64,000 bases of DNA, taken from assembly GCA_027625915.1 (NCBI GenBank), contig JANTQA010000026.1:8308001-8372000 (forward strand), read 5' to 3'. This document shows, piece after piece, positions 32,871 to 43,758 of this stretch (within the stretch, counting starts at the first letter, position 1; each line of letters begins with the position of its first letter). The stretch comes from Anaeramoeba flamelloides. Its lineage: Eukaryota > Metamonada > Anaeramoebidae. The notes under the pieces were generated by a model, which saw only the letters and a list, made by a program, of their open reading frames with translations, searched no databases and was not told the DNA's origin. The translations under genes were made by a program, and so were the position numbers.

Positions 32871-35800
32871 TTAATGGCAATTTTGTACTGTGGGTCTCAT
32901 TAAAGAAAATAATAATAAGGAAGTGAACCCGGCTATTGGCAAGGTTACTAGCCAAGAAAGGATAATTCTACCTATCATTTTCCCGTTTACACCTTTTTTC
33001 CAACCAACTCTGGAAACACCTATTCCCATGACACTACCGATCAAAATATGAGTTGTTGAGATTGGCATTCCCAATCTACTAGCAATTACTGTTGTTAGCG
33101 CGCATGCGAGTTGAGCGCAATATCCGCCTGTTGGTGTCAATAGTGTAATTTTGTTTCCGACTGTTAATAAGACTCTTTTACCGATTGTCATTAAGCCAAT
33201 TGATGCTGAAATGCCTGCGCCTAGCAGAACATAAACATTGGAAGAAACAGGTGCGGTTGTAGATCCCTCTTGGTATATCCCGATGATTGACGCCAATGGT
33301 GCTGTACTATTAGCGAGCCCGTTCCCGCCATGCCCAAATGCGATAAATAAGGAGCAGAAAATTTGCAGTATCAAAAATAATTTCATTCCGTTACCAAGTT
33401 TTTTCACTTCAATTTCATAAGGATTTAATTTCTTACTATTGGAAAATTTTTTGAATCTCCTATATTGAACATTGTCATTTAAGGTGAGTGTTTTCCATTT
33501 CTCTTTTTTATCGTCTTCCAAATCTTTTTCGTTTTTTTTGTATTGGTCATTTTTTTTTCGTTTTTTTTTGTTACTTTTCTTTTTCCAAATTTTGAATTTT
33601 TTTTTGTGCTTACTTTTTTTGTTATCTTCGCCTTCGTTCTCATTATCTGTAGAAGAATCATTAGAGGAATATCCCAAATCAAAAGAATTGTCTGAAGAAG
33701 AACTATAAATTAATGACGACTCTGAAAAGGAGCTTGACGTTTTGCTTTTTTCACCATCCATTTCGTTTAATGGGAAGCCAAGATTGTTTTCATCAAAGTC
33801 ATTACTTGAATTTAGACTTGAGGAATCAGACGATTTGCCCTCTAAGGTGGGATGTATTTGGTGAAGATTAAAATTAAGATCAATCATTTTATTTTCTTCA
33901 AATGATTCATTGTTCATACCTTCAACAATTCTAAAGCTCTTTGGGGTGTGCACTCGATAATCCTCGAAATGTAATTTTTCCCATGACTTTTTTACAGTGG
34001 GTATGGTGGATGGGTGTGTGGTCATCGCCTTTTTTTTCAAGTAATTCTTCTTCTTTTTCCTTTTCGTTTTCTTTTTCTTAATTGTTGGAACCTTTGAGGC
34101 CCGTTCTGATTTGTTGGCTTTTTTTTTTTTTTTCTTTTTTTTTATATTCGAATCAAGGTAATCCAGTTTGGCTCCTTTGCTGTTCATCAGAATTTGGTTT
34201 TCGGCATCGCTATCGGAGTCATGTGAACTTTCGTCTGAATATGATACCCATTGATTCACATTCAAAAATAATCCCGATCCGGGCATCTTGGTTGTCTTAT
34301 TTTGATTTTCTTGGTTATCCGATACTGTTGGTTCCGTATTAAGGGTATCCTCTGATTTCGATGGTGAGCTCTCCGTGCTATTTTCTTCACTTTTATATTG
34401 TGACGATGTTTCGCTTTTATCTTGTGACGATTCCTCCTCACTTTTTTCATCGTCACTGTTTTCTTGCATGTGGTTGTTCTTCTTCATCTTCGAGTTTTTT
34501 AAAATGCTTGTGCTCTCGAGTTCTTCAGATAATGATCCATCAATTGTCATATCTTGAATCGTGGGCAAGGTGCCCTGGTAGTGATCCATTTCCATATTTT
34601 CAAACTGTGGAAGATCGATGTAATGTAAATTTTCTTCAAATTTATCATCTTCTAAAAAGTTTTGCGTAAGATCTTCATATTGTAAATCTTCATTGATCTC
34701 AACATTTGAATATTGGAATAAAAGATCTTCAATTGCCTCTTGATCCCCAATAAAATCCAAATCTTCATCTTCATCAATTTTATATCTTTTTAAATATCTT
34801 GGCAGAATCCATTGCTTCCCAAAAAAAAATAATACAATAAAACTACATACAAAAATTAAAAGAAAAACATAAAGTTCTAATCCTAAATCAAATGATTTTA
34901 AAACGGATTCAAAAATGAAGATGATCATTGTCGATACAGTGAAACTGAAATGCACGGGAAAATATTTTATTGCTTTTTTGTTTGATTTGCCTATATCATA
35001 TCGAAGTATTGTCTTTTTTATTATTTTTCCCAAACTATATGATACAACAAACCCACTCACCGGTGAAATCACCCAACTAAGTGCAATGCTCCCTATTTTA
35101 CTTGTATTTGCTCCAACACCACCATTTAAATAAAGCGCAAATCCTAAAATGCCACCAACAACAGAATGGGTGGTAGATACTGGGAGACTATTATTATTAT
35201 TATTTTATTGTTGGTGTTTTTGTTTTTGTTGTTGTTGTTGTTGTTGTTGTTGTTATTTGTTATTTGTTATTTAAAAAGACAGATTTAAAATTTGTTAAAT
35301 AATTATTCTTTTTTATAAAATATGAAAACACAACAAGAAAAATTATGAAATTTTAAAAGCAAATGTTAAATTTTGAACTTTTTCAAAAAGATATTTTTGT
35401 AATCAACTTTATTGAGTATAAAGAAGTATCTTTTCGAAAAAGTAATAAGTTGTGAATCTGAAATATGGTAAAGAAATGAAAATTTCAGTTTTCTATCTGT
35501 TTCTTAATATTTTTTGCATTTTTAAATTCTTAAAATTTTCATTTTTTTTTTATTATTGAAGAAGTGTAAATTACGCTCAAAATATTCCTTTTAACAAAAT
35601 TTCCTCAAAGCATATTTAAGCGTAAAATCATAGATTCCATGATTATTCAAATGGAATAAATTACTGAAATTATCTTTATCGTTGAAAAAGCAAAAAAAAA
35701 AAAAAAGAAAAAAGGAAAAAAGAAAACAAAATGAAAGAAATTTAAAAATAGTTTATAAGAAGCAAATTGTAAAAATCAAATTCAAAAAACCTTAGATGTT

Positions 35801-38800
35801 ATCATTTAATTTTGAAAACATCCAAAACCACACCCATGATACTTTTGATTAATTTAATTGTAGTTTGATAGGTGATTATGAATGTTCAATTGTATATCAT
35901 TTTTTGGTTGTTTTCATTTATTTTTTCTTTTTGATCTAGTTTTTTTTGATATTTTTAGCATTTATTTTTTCGTTTTTATTTTATTAAAGTTACTCATACT
36001 TTCATGTTTTTCTGTATCTCAATATTAGTAAGCCACCTCTTGATCTTTTCCTTTGTAACTCTTCTTCCCAATAAAAAGAAACTTTAGGCATCAAAAAAAA
36101 ATAAATTATTTTTTAAATTAAAAATAATATAAATAAAAAGTTATGTTGTGGAGTGCCGTAGAGTGCCTATCTTTTCCAGAATTTAAAAGAATTGAGAAAA
36201 ATCAAAGATTGTTACTCAATTCTTTTAAATTCTGGAAAAGCTAACGGCGATTTTCTTGTGGTTTTCTGTTTTTTATTCGTGAAGTGTTCTAGGTTTTTTT
36301 GACGTTTTCAAATAAACAGAAAACTTGAGAAAATATAACTACAGATTTTTTCGTTTTGATTAGACAATCAATATGCTTTCTCAAGAAAAACCAAACACAT
36401 AGAAACTCTATGGTAAGATACATTAGTTTGCTGTACCATACAGCACCCGAAGAAACTACAATGTTTTTTTTTGTTTGTTTTTTTTCCCGAATGTATTTTT
36501 AAAATTTTATTGAAAATCCCTAATTTCTTGTTTTTTTTTCTTCCCGAATTAAATAGGTAAATTCGTGACAATGGTTTTTTAGTGAGAAAATAAGATTATC
36601 AGGAGTTTGCCCAAATATCGCGAATTTCTGAGTTTATCGCGAATAAATAATAGTTTTCACAAATTTAACAATTATTCCTGAAAATATCATTTGCAAACTC
36701 AAAAATTTAAGATATAATTTTATTCTGTTACCAAAAATGGAAATAATAAAGCATCGATTACAACATTATTTATCTATTTTTTAATTATTATTGATTTTTA
36801 ATTAATTTTTTTGAGCATTAATTAAAACGAAAAAATTTGTCTCAATTTTTTACAATTTTTTTTTTTTTTTTGATTATTGAGAATTTGTAGAATGTCAGAA
36901 ATATTTCAAATCTTGGGCAAAAAACATAAATTAATGATAATCTATATATCATTAAAAGATAATTTTATCACTGTGTTTATCGTTTTGATTTGGAAATAAT
37001 CTCCTTGTTATAATCCAAGTTTGGCCTGGAAGAACGAAAAAAATGATATTGTTCGAAGTGATATAAGATGATATTGTGGATTTCGAAGAAAGACTGATGG
37101 ATATCATCTTAGCACTAGAAGAATATCATTATTTGGAGTATGGAAGGGGTATCCAAAACGAAGAATTATAAAAGGTGATTGTTGAACTAATGAAACAATA
37201 TGAGATGCTATTTATTTTTGGAACTCAGGATCTAACTCATCGAAACAAAAAACAAACCAAATTTAAACAAAACAACTAATTTGTTATTTTTTAATGGTAA
37301 TTTGAATAACTTGTTCTTCAAAGGATCTTATTCTCCCAATTTATTTAACGAAAACATTGAAGTTAAATTTTACATTTTCATCATTGGGGAAAAAACTAGG
37401 TTTTCATTTTACCAGAGACAAACTAGATCGCCCATCCTTTCAATGAGATCTATTCCCTCTTTTGTTCCCCGTTTGTCAGCAAATTCTCGAAAACGATCAA
37501 ACTTAAAAGCCTGCATTCGTGCCCTGGTGTTCTTCTCAATGGATGATTTTGAACATTCCTCTAAAATTTCTTGACTTGATATAGTAAAATAAAATGCTTT
37601 TATTTTTTTTTTTTTTTTCCATAAATGATCATTATTTTTTTTCTCCTTTCTAAAATCTTTTATTAATGGTCTCTTCTCTCATTTTTTTTGAAGAAAAAAG
37701 AGAACAAATAAAATTTTTTTTTTTTCTAAAAATAATATGGCTTTTTTTTTTCAAAATGAGAAAAAAAAAAAGTTTGTATTTAGACATTGTTTTTAAACAA
37801 ATAAATTAAATTTATTCCTTTTTCAAACATTCCCCAATTGATCAAGCACCTTTTTTTAGTTTTTATTGAAAAAGTATTTTGGTTCAAGAGACCAAAATAT
37901 GTGTTCAACTGATTTGAAATTGAGATATTCGCTAATTTCACTGTTATCAATTAAACAAATCTCAAATTTTTTTTTAAAGTACTGTTAAATAACTTTAAAT
38001 ATCATAGTTAAAGTCAAATTTTTTTATTAATAAAATACTTCTTATTTTACTTTGTTTGAATTGAAAATAAGAAGATCAGAAAATTTTCAAACTTTTCCTA
38101 ATAATACAAGGAATTCGAAAAATATTTCCAAAACAACTACAATACCATCTTTGACTTTTCAGAGTTCTAATCTCTTTCTTTTCTTTTGTTATCAAAAATT
38201 ATTTACTTACAAATTTCACAAAGAAAAAGTTTATGTTAAAAAAAAAATAAATAGCTAATTTATCGATTTGTAATGAATATTCTAATATTGTTGATAATCC
38301 CGAATTTCAAATTTAAAAAATTTTTAGTTGAAAAATATGTGATTTGTTTTGTTTTTAGATAACAAAAATTTTTGAAAACTAGGGAATATTGTATTTCAGC
38401 AAGAGTATAACGGAAATAAGAAAACTTTGATCAAGTCGTTTTAAAAAAGCGATTACCAAAAAATTTAAAAAGTATTACTCGAATGAATTAAAATGAGTGA
38501 ATCCAACAGTTTTAAAAGCCTTGAATTTTTTAAAATAGCTTTATTATTTTACCATTATTTTCTGTGTTCTAAATAATATATGTGCAGAGTTTAAAACAAA
38601 AACATAGTTTTGATTTCTCTGATTTTTGTAGTTTCTGTAAGTTGTTGCGGTTGATTATTTGATAAATTCCTGAAGATGAAAGAATATCATATATTAAATT
38701 CCCACTCACACTACATTAATTTGAAATAAAATGGTATCCTTATTTCACAAATTGAAGAATAAAAATATTTTTTTTGTTGAGGATTATTCAAAAAAAAATG

Positions 38801-40531
38801 TATCAGCTCGGTTATTTAAGGATTATCAAAAAAAATAAAAAAAAAAAAAACGACTTTTAAGGGGGTGTAAGGTTCGAAACGTTGTGGAATTATAACTTTT
38901 TTCTCTTGAGATCCAGAATAACTTTTAAATTTCCAATTTTTACGAATTTAAAATTTTGTCTGGTTCGAATTCTTAATTTTAAGTTGGCATTGAAAACCAA
39001 AACCCAGTAATTATTGATAAGAGTTGATTTTTTAAAAGGTTTTTATTGAAAAATAGATAATACTTGACTTATAAAAATCGGGGTTGGATTGTGGAAAACA
39101 CTACCAACATACAATTAAGAATCTGAACCAGACAAAATTTTAAATTCGTAAAAATTGGAAATTTAATAGTTATTCTGGATCTCAAGAGAAAAAAGTTATA
39201 ATTCCACAACGTTTCGAACCTTACACCCCTCTAACAGTAGGTTTTTTTTTTTTTTTTTTTGATAGCCCTTGTTTCTTTTGGGAAAATTTTTTCGGAAAAC
39301 AAATTTGAAGAAAATAAAGTTTAATCAAATTGCTCGAACACACGTACAAAAATGATTTCTGAATTTTTCATGTTTTTTTGTTAAAATTGTGTATTTTTCA
39401 TTAACTATGATACTTTTCTGCTATGCTCCTAAATTTCCAGGGAACTTGGCAGTATGTTTGATGTTTTTAATGAAAACATATTCCATTTAATAAATCATTG
39501 GAGATGTTTGGGTTTGTTTGAATTCGAAAAAAGTATTTTCGATTTTCTCTTGGTATTTCTTCCTTTATTTTTTAAATACAATAGAATGTTGCTAAATAAT
39601 TAAATATACTGAAAATTTCCTTACCCTTGAGGGCGTACCAGAAAAGTATCATTTTTAATGAAAAAAACACAATTTTAACAAAAAAAAACATGAAAAATTC
39701 AGAAATCATTTTTGCACATGTGAAGAAGTCTTGAAAGAGAGAATATAATTTCATAACAATTTAATTAGAATTTTTTCTTTCAATTTCCCTGTTACCAACA
39801 AAAATCAGAATCAAAGCTTGTAAGAAAAAAAAGATAAAGCTTATTGCAAATAAAAAAAAAAATTCTTCTTTCAAATGAAAATTGATCAGAAGTATTGTTT
39901 TGAGAGGACGAGTCTATTTATTGGCACTTTTAATGTTTTTGATTGACTTTTTTTATTGGTTCCCAAAAGATTGTTCGGGATTGAAAGATTGGGGTGGTGT
40001 CTTAAAAGGTAAAACCAAAGAAAAAAAAAAATAAAAAAAAGCATTAAAAAAAAAAAAAAGATAAGAAAAGATTACGCGAGATAAGAAGCAGTAAATAACC
40101 AGAAAGTTGCTCCTACAAGTGCAGAAAACATTCCTAAAGCATAAACTTTTTCTTGTCCACCATAAAAAGCTGGATCAATAATTCCTGTCCTTACAGTTTG
40201 CGAGACAAATTGTCCAATTGTTGTAACTCCTAAAATTTCAAAGATACTCCCAAGGTAAAGTGCCGTTTTGAGTTTTAGCGCTTTACTACCAACTGGGGTA
40301 CCAAGTCTATTAAAATAACGAAATAGGCAGATCAATTTATGAATTTAGATCAAAGCAATTCGAAGTAAGCATTTGCACAAAAGAAATGGTGAAAAAAAAA
40401 AGAAAAGAAAATATTTTTTTTTTATTTCAAAAATCTTACGAGTTTGCAGCATCATTTGACCCAATCCCAATGGCCAAAAGAAACAAAAAAATCATTCCCA
40501 AAATTAATAAGACTAAAAGAATGTCTGCCAT
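32871..40531 (-). CDS. PiT-family (SLC20-like) phosphate transporter, three exons
   Basis: Exons on the minus strand: 40531-40440, 40306-40076 and 35187-32871; both introns are GT-AG and phases join without a gap, giving 879 residues. Exon 1 supplies the first membrane helix and the signature GIGSNDAANS. Exon 2 gives GTPVGSKALKLKTALYLG and two more helices. Exon 3 continues with LALPVSTTHSVVGG. After about residue 240 comes a very long cytosolic loop (about 465 residues), acidic/Ser-rich and then Lys-rich, longer than in animal PiT proteins. The C-terminal half has AFGHGGNGLANSTAPLAS and GMPISTTHILIG. The second signature has Gly where the family has Asp (N-D becomes N-G). Expected role: cation-coupled inorganic phosphate uptake at a membrane; PiT homologues are related to archaeal and bacterial phosphate permeases. 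Intron 2 (35188-40075) is 4.9 kb and repeat-filled. Confidence 0.93.
35550..36095 (-). mobile_element. SINE-like element with L1-derived tail, copy 3
   Basis: Same tail and body as 20592-21153 and 24760-25340, with more divergence. The head near 36060-36095 keeps AACTCTTCTTCCCAATAAAAAG. Confidence 0.55.
36145..36330 (+). repeat. Double-hairpin element H, copy 5
   Basis: GAGTGCCGTAGAGTGCC leads into a hairpin with arms TTTTCCAGAATTTAAAAG and CTTTTAAATTCTGGAAAA, then CTAACGGCG and a shortened second hairpin. Confidence 0.6.
37409..37620 (-). pseudogene. Coding-like fragment, possibly tyrosine-recombinase-related
   Basis: The minus-strand frame has a protein-like composition unlike the surrounding intron: ILEECSKSSIEKNTRARM, FKFDRFREFADKRG, IDLIERMGDLVCLW, stop TAA at 37409-37411. 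The pattern N-T-R-x3-x-F-x2-D-x-F-x-x-F is reminiscent of the core-binding domain of tyrosine recombinases (Crypton-like or phage-type). No catalytic R/H/Y domain is visible, so it would be a fragment of a transposon next to repeat G. The assignment is tentative. Confidence 0.35.
37590..38255 (+). repeat. Dispersed repeat family G, copy 2
   Basis: Same orientation and order of blocks as 1-655, including CTTTTTCAAACAT, TTGGTTCAAGAGAC and AAGAAGATCA. Confidence 0.6.
38862..39229. repeat. Fold-back element J1
   Basis: A long inverted repeat with arms of about 120 bp: GGGGTGTAAGGTTCGAAACG at the left faces CGTTTCGAACCTTACACCCC at the right, with CTCTTGAGATCCAGAATAAC matched by GTTATTCTGGATCTCAAGAG. 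The spacer is about 120 bp. Confidence 0.8.
39335..39722. repeat. Fold-back element J2
   Basis: Inverted arms of about 95 bp: CAAAAATGATTTCTGAATTT (39349 on) faces AAATTCAGAAATCATTTTTG (ending near 39715), and TGATACTTTTCTG faces CAGAAAAGTATCA. The spacer is about 195 bp. Arm sequence differs from J1. Confidence 0.75.
39879..40034 (+). other. Coding-like segment opposite PiT intron 2
   Basis: An open plus-strand frame of 51 codons without an early ATG reads RGRVYLLALLMFLIDFFYWF then PKDCSGLKDWGGVLKG and a lysine tail before TAA. It looks like one membrane helix followed by a short loop. It could be the last exon of a small membrane protein gene or a relic. No family is recognised. Confidence 0.25.
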
Positions 40532-41817
40532 TAGAAAAGTAAAAAATAGGAAAATGAGAAATAAAACTCTCAATGGAACAAATATTTTTCGAAATAATCA
40601 CCTTTCACAAAATGTTATGATGAGATCTAAATCTAGGAAATCTTAAAATTACCCTCGAGAAATTATTTTTTGGATGATTTGGGAATATAAACAATAGTTT
40701 TGAGCAGAGTTCCTAATTTCAAAAAGAAATAATTTTAAGTGAGAATAAATTTATTTGAAACAAATTATTAGTCTTTGAGCTATGACATCCTAAAGAAAAG
40801 AGAAAAACAAAATACAGTTCTCAATAATAAGCCTACCTTTATCTGAAAAGTGCTGTTGTAAAAATAATATATGCAGAAAAGAATAATTGGTTTTTATAAA
40901 TACAAAGTGTGTTTATTTTTGTTTAGAAGATCTAAAAATTAATCGATCAAAGAAACTGACAATAAACCCTAATTAAATAAGGTTTTGATTTCTGAAAGTT
41001 CTATTATTAACAAAATAATTTTAAAAATGATGGATCAAATGTGGAAAATTTATCTCAAAAAATAGAGTCAATTTTGAGAATAAATTTCTAATCAAAAAAA
41101 ACTAAAAATTTTCTTCAAAAATTGAAAAATTAGGAAAATTTTGAACAAATAGCATTCCTAATATAAAATTTACTGGAAAAATCAAGAGGTTTAACTTTCA
41201 AAAATGATTTGACCTTGGGTATATTATTAGATAGTGAAATAGATATTGCATTGTAATAAGAAAAAAAAAAAAGTTATTAAAATGAAAAACAGGGTTTAGA
41301 CTAATAAGATGGATATTGTGAATTTTCTAGTTATCATCTTTAAATTTATATATATTAATGTGAAATTTATTGTTTGGTGACAGTTTGATTTTCAATTTTC
41401 AAAAAGTTGTATTCTTTTTCAATCTCCCTCCTTTGTATGAAAACATTTTATCAAAAAAAAAAAAGGGTGAATATTTGTTACATTCATTTTATAAGCATGG
41501 AAATTATTTTTAAAATTTTTTAATTAATTTGTATTTAATCAAAAATTATTTTGAAAAATATTTTACAATTTAAAAGTATGATTTTTTGAACTTTTTTCAA
41601 ATTAATATTTAAAAAATAAAATTTTTATTACATACCGAAGGATTTAGTTTTTTACAGTGTATTTTTTCCGTAGTCAAGGAGTGACTTGAAAAAAAAAATG
41701 AAAATGGAAAATTTCCATATTTTAGATTGAAAAATTTTAAATAACAATGAAAAAAATTCTTCGGATCTCATTGGTAAAAATTTAAGAAACAAAATATAAT
41801 TAAAATGGTTCCCAATA

Positions 41818-42014
41818 CAGTCATCTCCACTTTTAAGAAACAAACTTTGAACCAAAATTTAACTTGTAAAAAAATCTTAATTTAAGGAAAAAAAATTAGA
41901 TTCCACAGAAAATAAATTGTGTAAAATAAAATTCCAAAAAATGTGTTTTAATTTGACATTTTGAATTGGATGAAATTTTGTTCAAAGTTTGTGTCTTAAA
42001 AGTGGGGCTGGCTG
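41818..42014. mobile_element. MITE family M, copy 4 (diverged)
   Basis: Ends CAGTCATCTCCACTTTTAAG and CTTAAAAGTGGGGCTGGCTG, flanked by TA (41816-41817, 42015-42016). Confidence 0.8.
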
Positions 42015-43561
42015 TACTAAAAAATCAAATTTTATAAAAAAAAATCCAATGTTTTCTTCTTAATGTTTACAGATTTGTAAAGTTCTCCTATATGATATAA
42101 ATTGTTTTATTTTAGTAAAAAAGCAGTTTTATACAATTTTTCTAATTTGTGTTTATTTTTTAACCCTCTAAATTTAACAGGAAAAGTGTTTTGTACAATC
42201 TTCTGATAAATATAAATCATAAGAGAAATGAAAAAAAAATGAAAACCAAATTTTTTGAGATCTCAAAAAGTGTATAAAGAACAATATCTCCAAAACTAAT
42301 ACAGTTGTTTTCAAAATTATAATTCATAACCATTCAGATTGGAAAGTGGGTATCTCTTTGGCAATTTTTTCGTAAAATGTCCTCTTTTTTGAGGGTTTAT
42401 ACCCCAAGATTTGTATCAAAAAAAATTGTTCAAATTTTTCGATTTAAATCATTATTTCTAAAATTACAAATTTTTGTATTTTTTTTTTTTTCTTTCTTTT
42501 GCTGTTGAATCAAATTTTAGTTATTCTTCTGTTTTTCATTTTCGTTTTTTTTGTTTTTCTTTTTTTTTTTTTTTTTTAGAAAAAAAATCAAAAAAAAAAG
42601 ATCTTCAAAAAGAACAATTATCACCATGAAAATTGAGATTCTATAATTTCTTTTATAATTAATTTAATTATTCGTAAAAAAATAAAGTTGTTAACTAATT
42701 TTTCAGTGAAATTTTAATAAAAAAAAAACAGGTAATGCTCATTTCAAACATCAATTTTCACTTTTTTTTTAGTTTTTAGGTTGTATTTTTTTTTATTTTT
42801 AAAATACCAGCTTTTTTTATATTTAGAATGATTTTAAAGTGAATTAAAATCAGATTAAATTATTTTTTTTTCAGTAAATACAATGTGATAATTTTTTTTT
42901 TGTTCAATTTGTTATTCCAGGTAAGTCACAATTTTTGAAACGGTGTTTATATCTAATCTATATTATTGAATTAATTGGCAGACTTCAAGGGTATAAATTT
43001 GGATTAAAAGATATTAAATTTTTTTAAAAAATAGTTTTATAGAAAGTAATTTACATCTTAAAAGCTTTAATATTTTATGGGATTAGAAATTATCATCCAC
43101 TCAAGTTAAATTTATTGTAAATTGATTTTTTCTGTCCTATAAAATAGAAGTTAAATTTTCTTTAAATCAAATAAATAAACCATTCTATTTTTTCGAAAAT
43201 TATATTTTAATTTTTTAAAGCTTTTATGTAAATTTATTACTTTTTCAAATCAAGTGTTAAATTTCTAATTTGAGATAACTGGTTTGTTTTTTGAGTTATA
43301 ACAATAATAGTGTTTAAAAACGAATTTTTTAAAAATGTAAATCAATTTATCTTTATTAGAAATTTTTTGTTAAACTTGAAATGTAATCATAGTATTTAAA
43401 ACAATACCTGAATGAAAAAAATCCTTGAAATAATTTTTAATTATCAATATTAGAAAAAGGATTTTCTAATTGTAAATATTTTCAATGAAATTGTTTTGAT
43501 AAATAATCTAAATATTTAATGAACCTAGTAATAAAGTTACCCAAAGAACACTAAAGTAATA

Positions 43562-43758
43562 CAGTCAGTTTGACTTTAAAGGCACAAACTTTCAACCAAA
43601 TTTAAGACACAAAAAAATCTCAAATTAAGGCACAAAATTTGGAATTTTTTTTTTTACAATTTATTTTTACTAGAATTTGAATTTTGTGCCTTAATTTGGG
43701 ATTTTTTTTGTGCCTGAAATTTCGTTGAATTTTTGTACCTTAAAAGTGAAACTGGCTG
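43562..43758. mobile_element. MITE family M, copy 2
   Basis: Ends CAGTCAGTTTGACTTTAAAG and CTTAAAAGTGAAACTGGCTG, flanked by TA (43560-43561, 43759-43760). Inner arms GGCACAAAnTT and GTGCCTTAATTTG. Confidence 0.85.

Larger units (their letters stand above)
35188..40075 (-). other. PiT intron 2 (4.9 kb)
   Basis: Donor GCGTAATC at the exon 2 end (GT at 40075-40074); acceptor AATAG before T-CTC-CCA at 35187. An ATT/GTT trinucleotide tract (35190-35250) lies right next to the acceptor. It carries SINE-like copy 3, H copy 5, repeat G copy 2, two fold-back elements and two coding-like fragments. Confidence 0.9.

Noticed and set aside
33238-34669. Several plus-strand frames opposite the PiT loop
   Set aside because: They arise from the Lys/Ser/Glu-rich coding strand and have Phe/Ser-rich composition with no domains.
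39875-39949. Frame reading RTSLFIGTFNVFD, recalling the start of inositol phosphatase domains
   Set aside because: Stops after 23 codons and nothing downstream continues the domain; the overlapping frame at 39879-40034 is longer and more protein-like.
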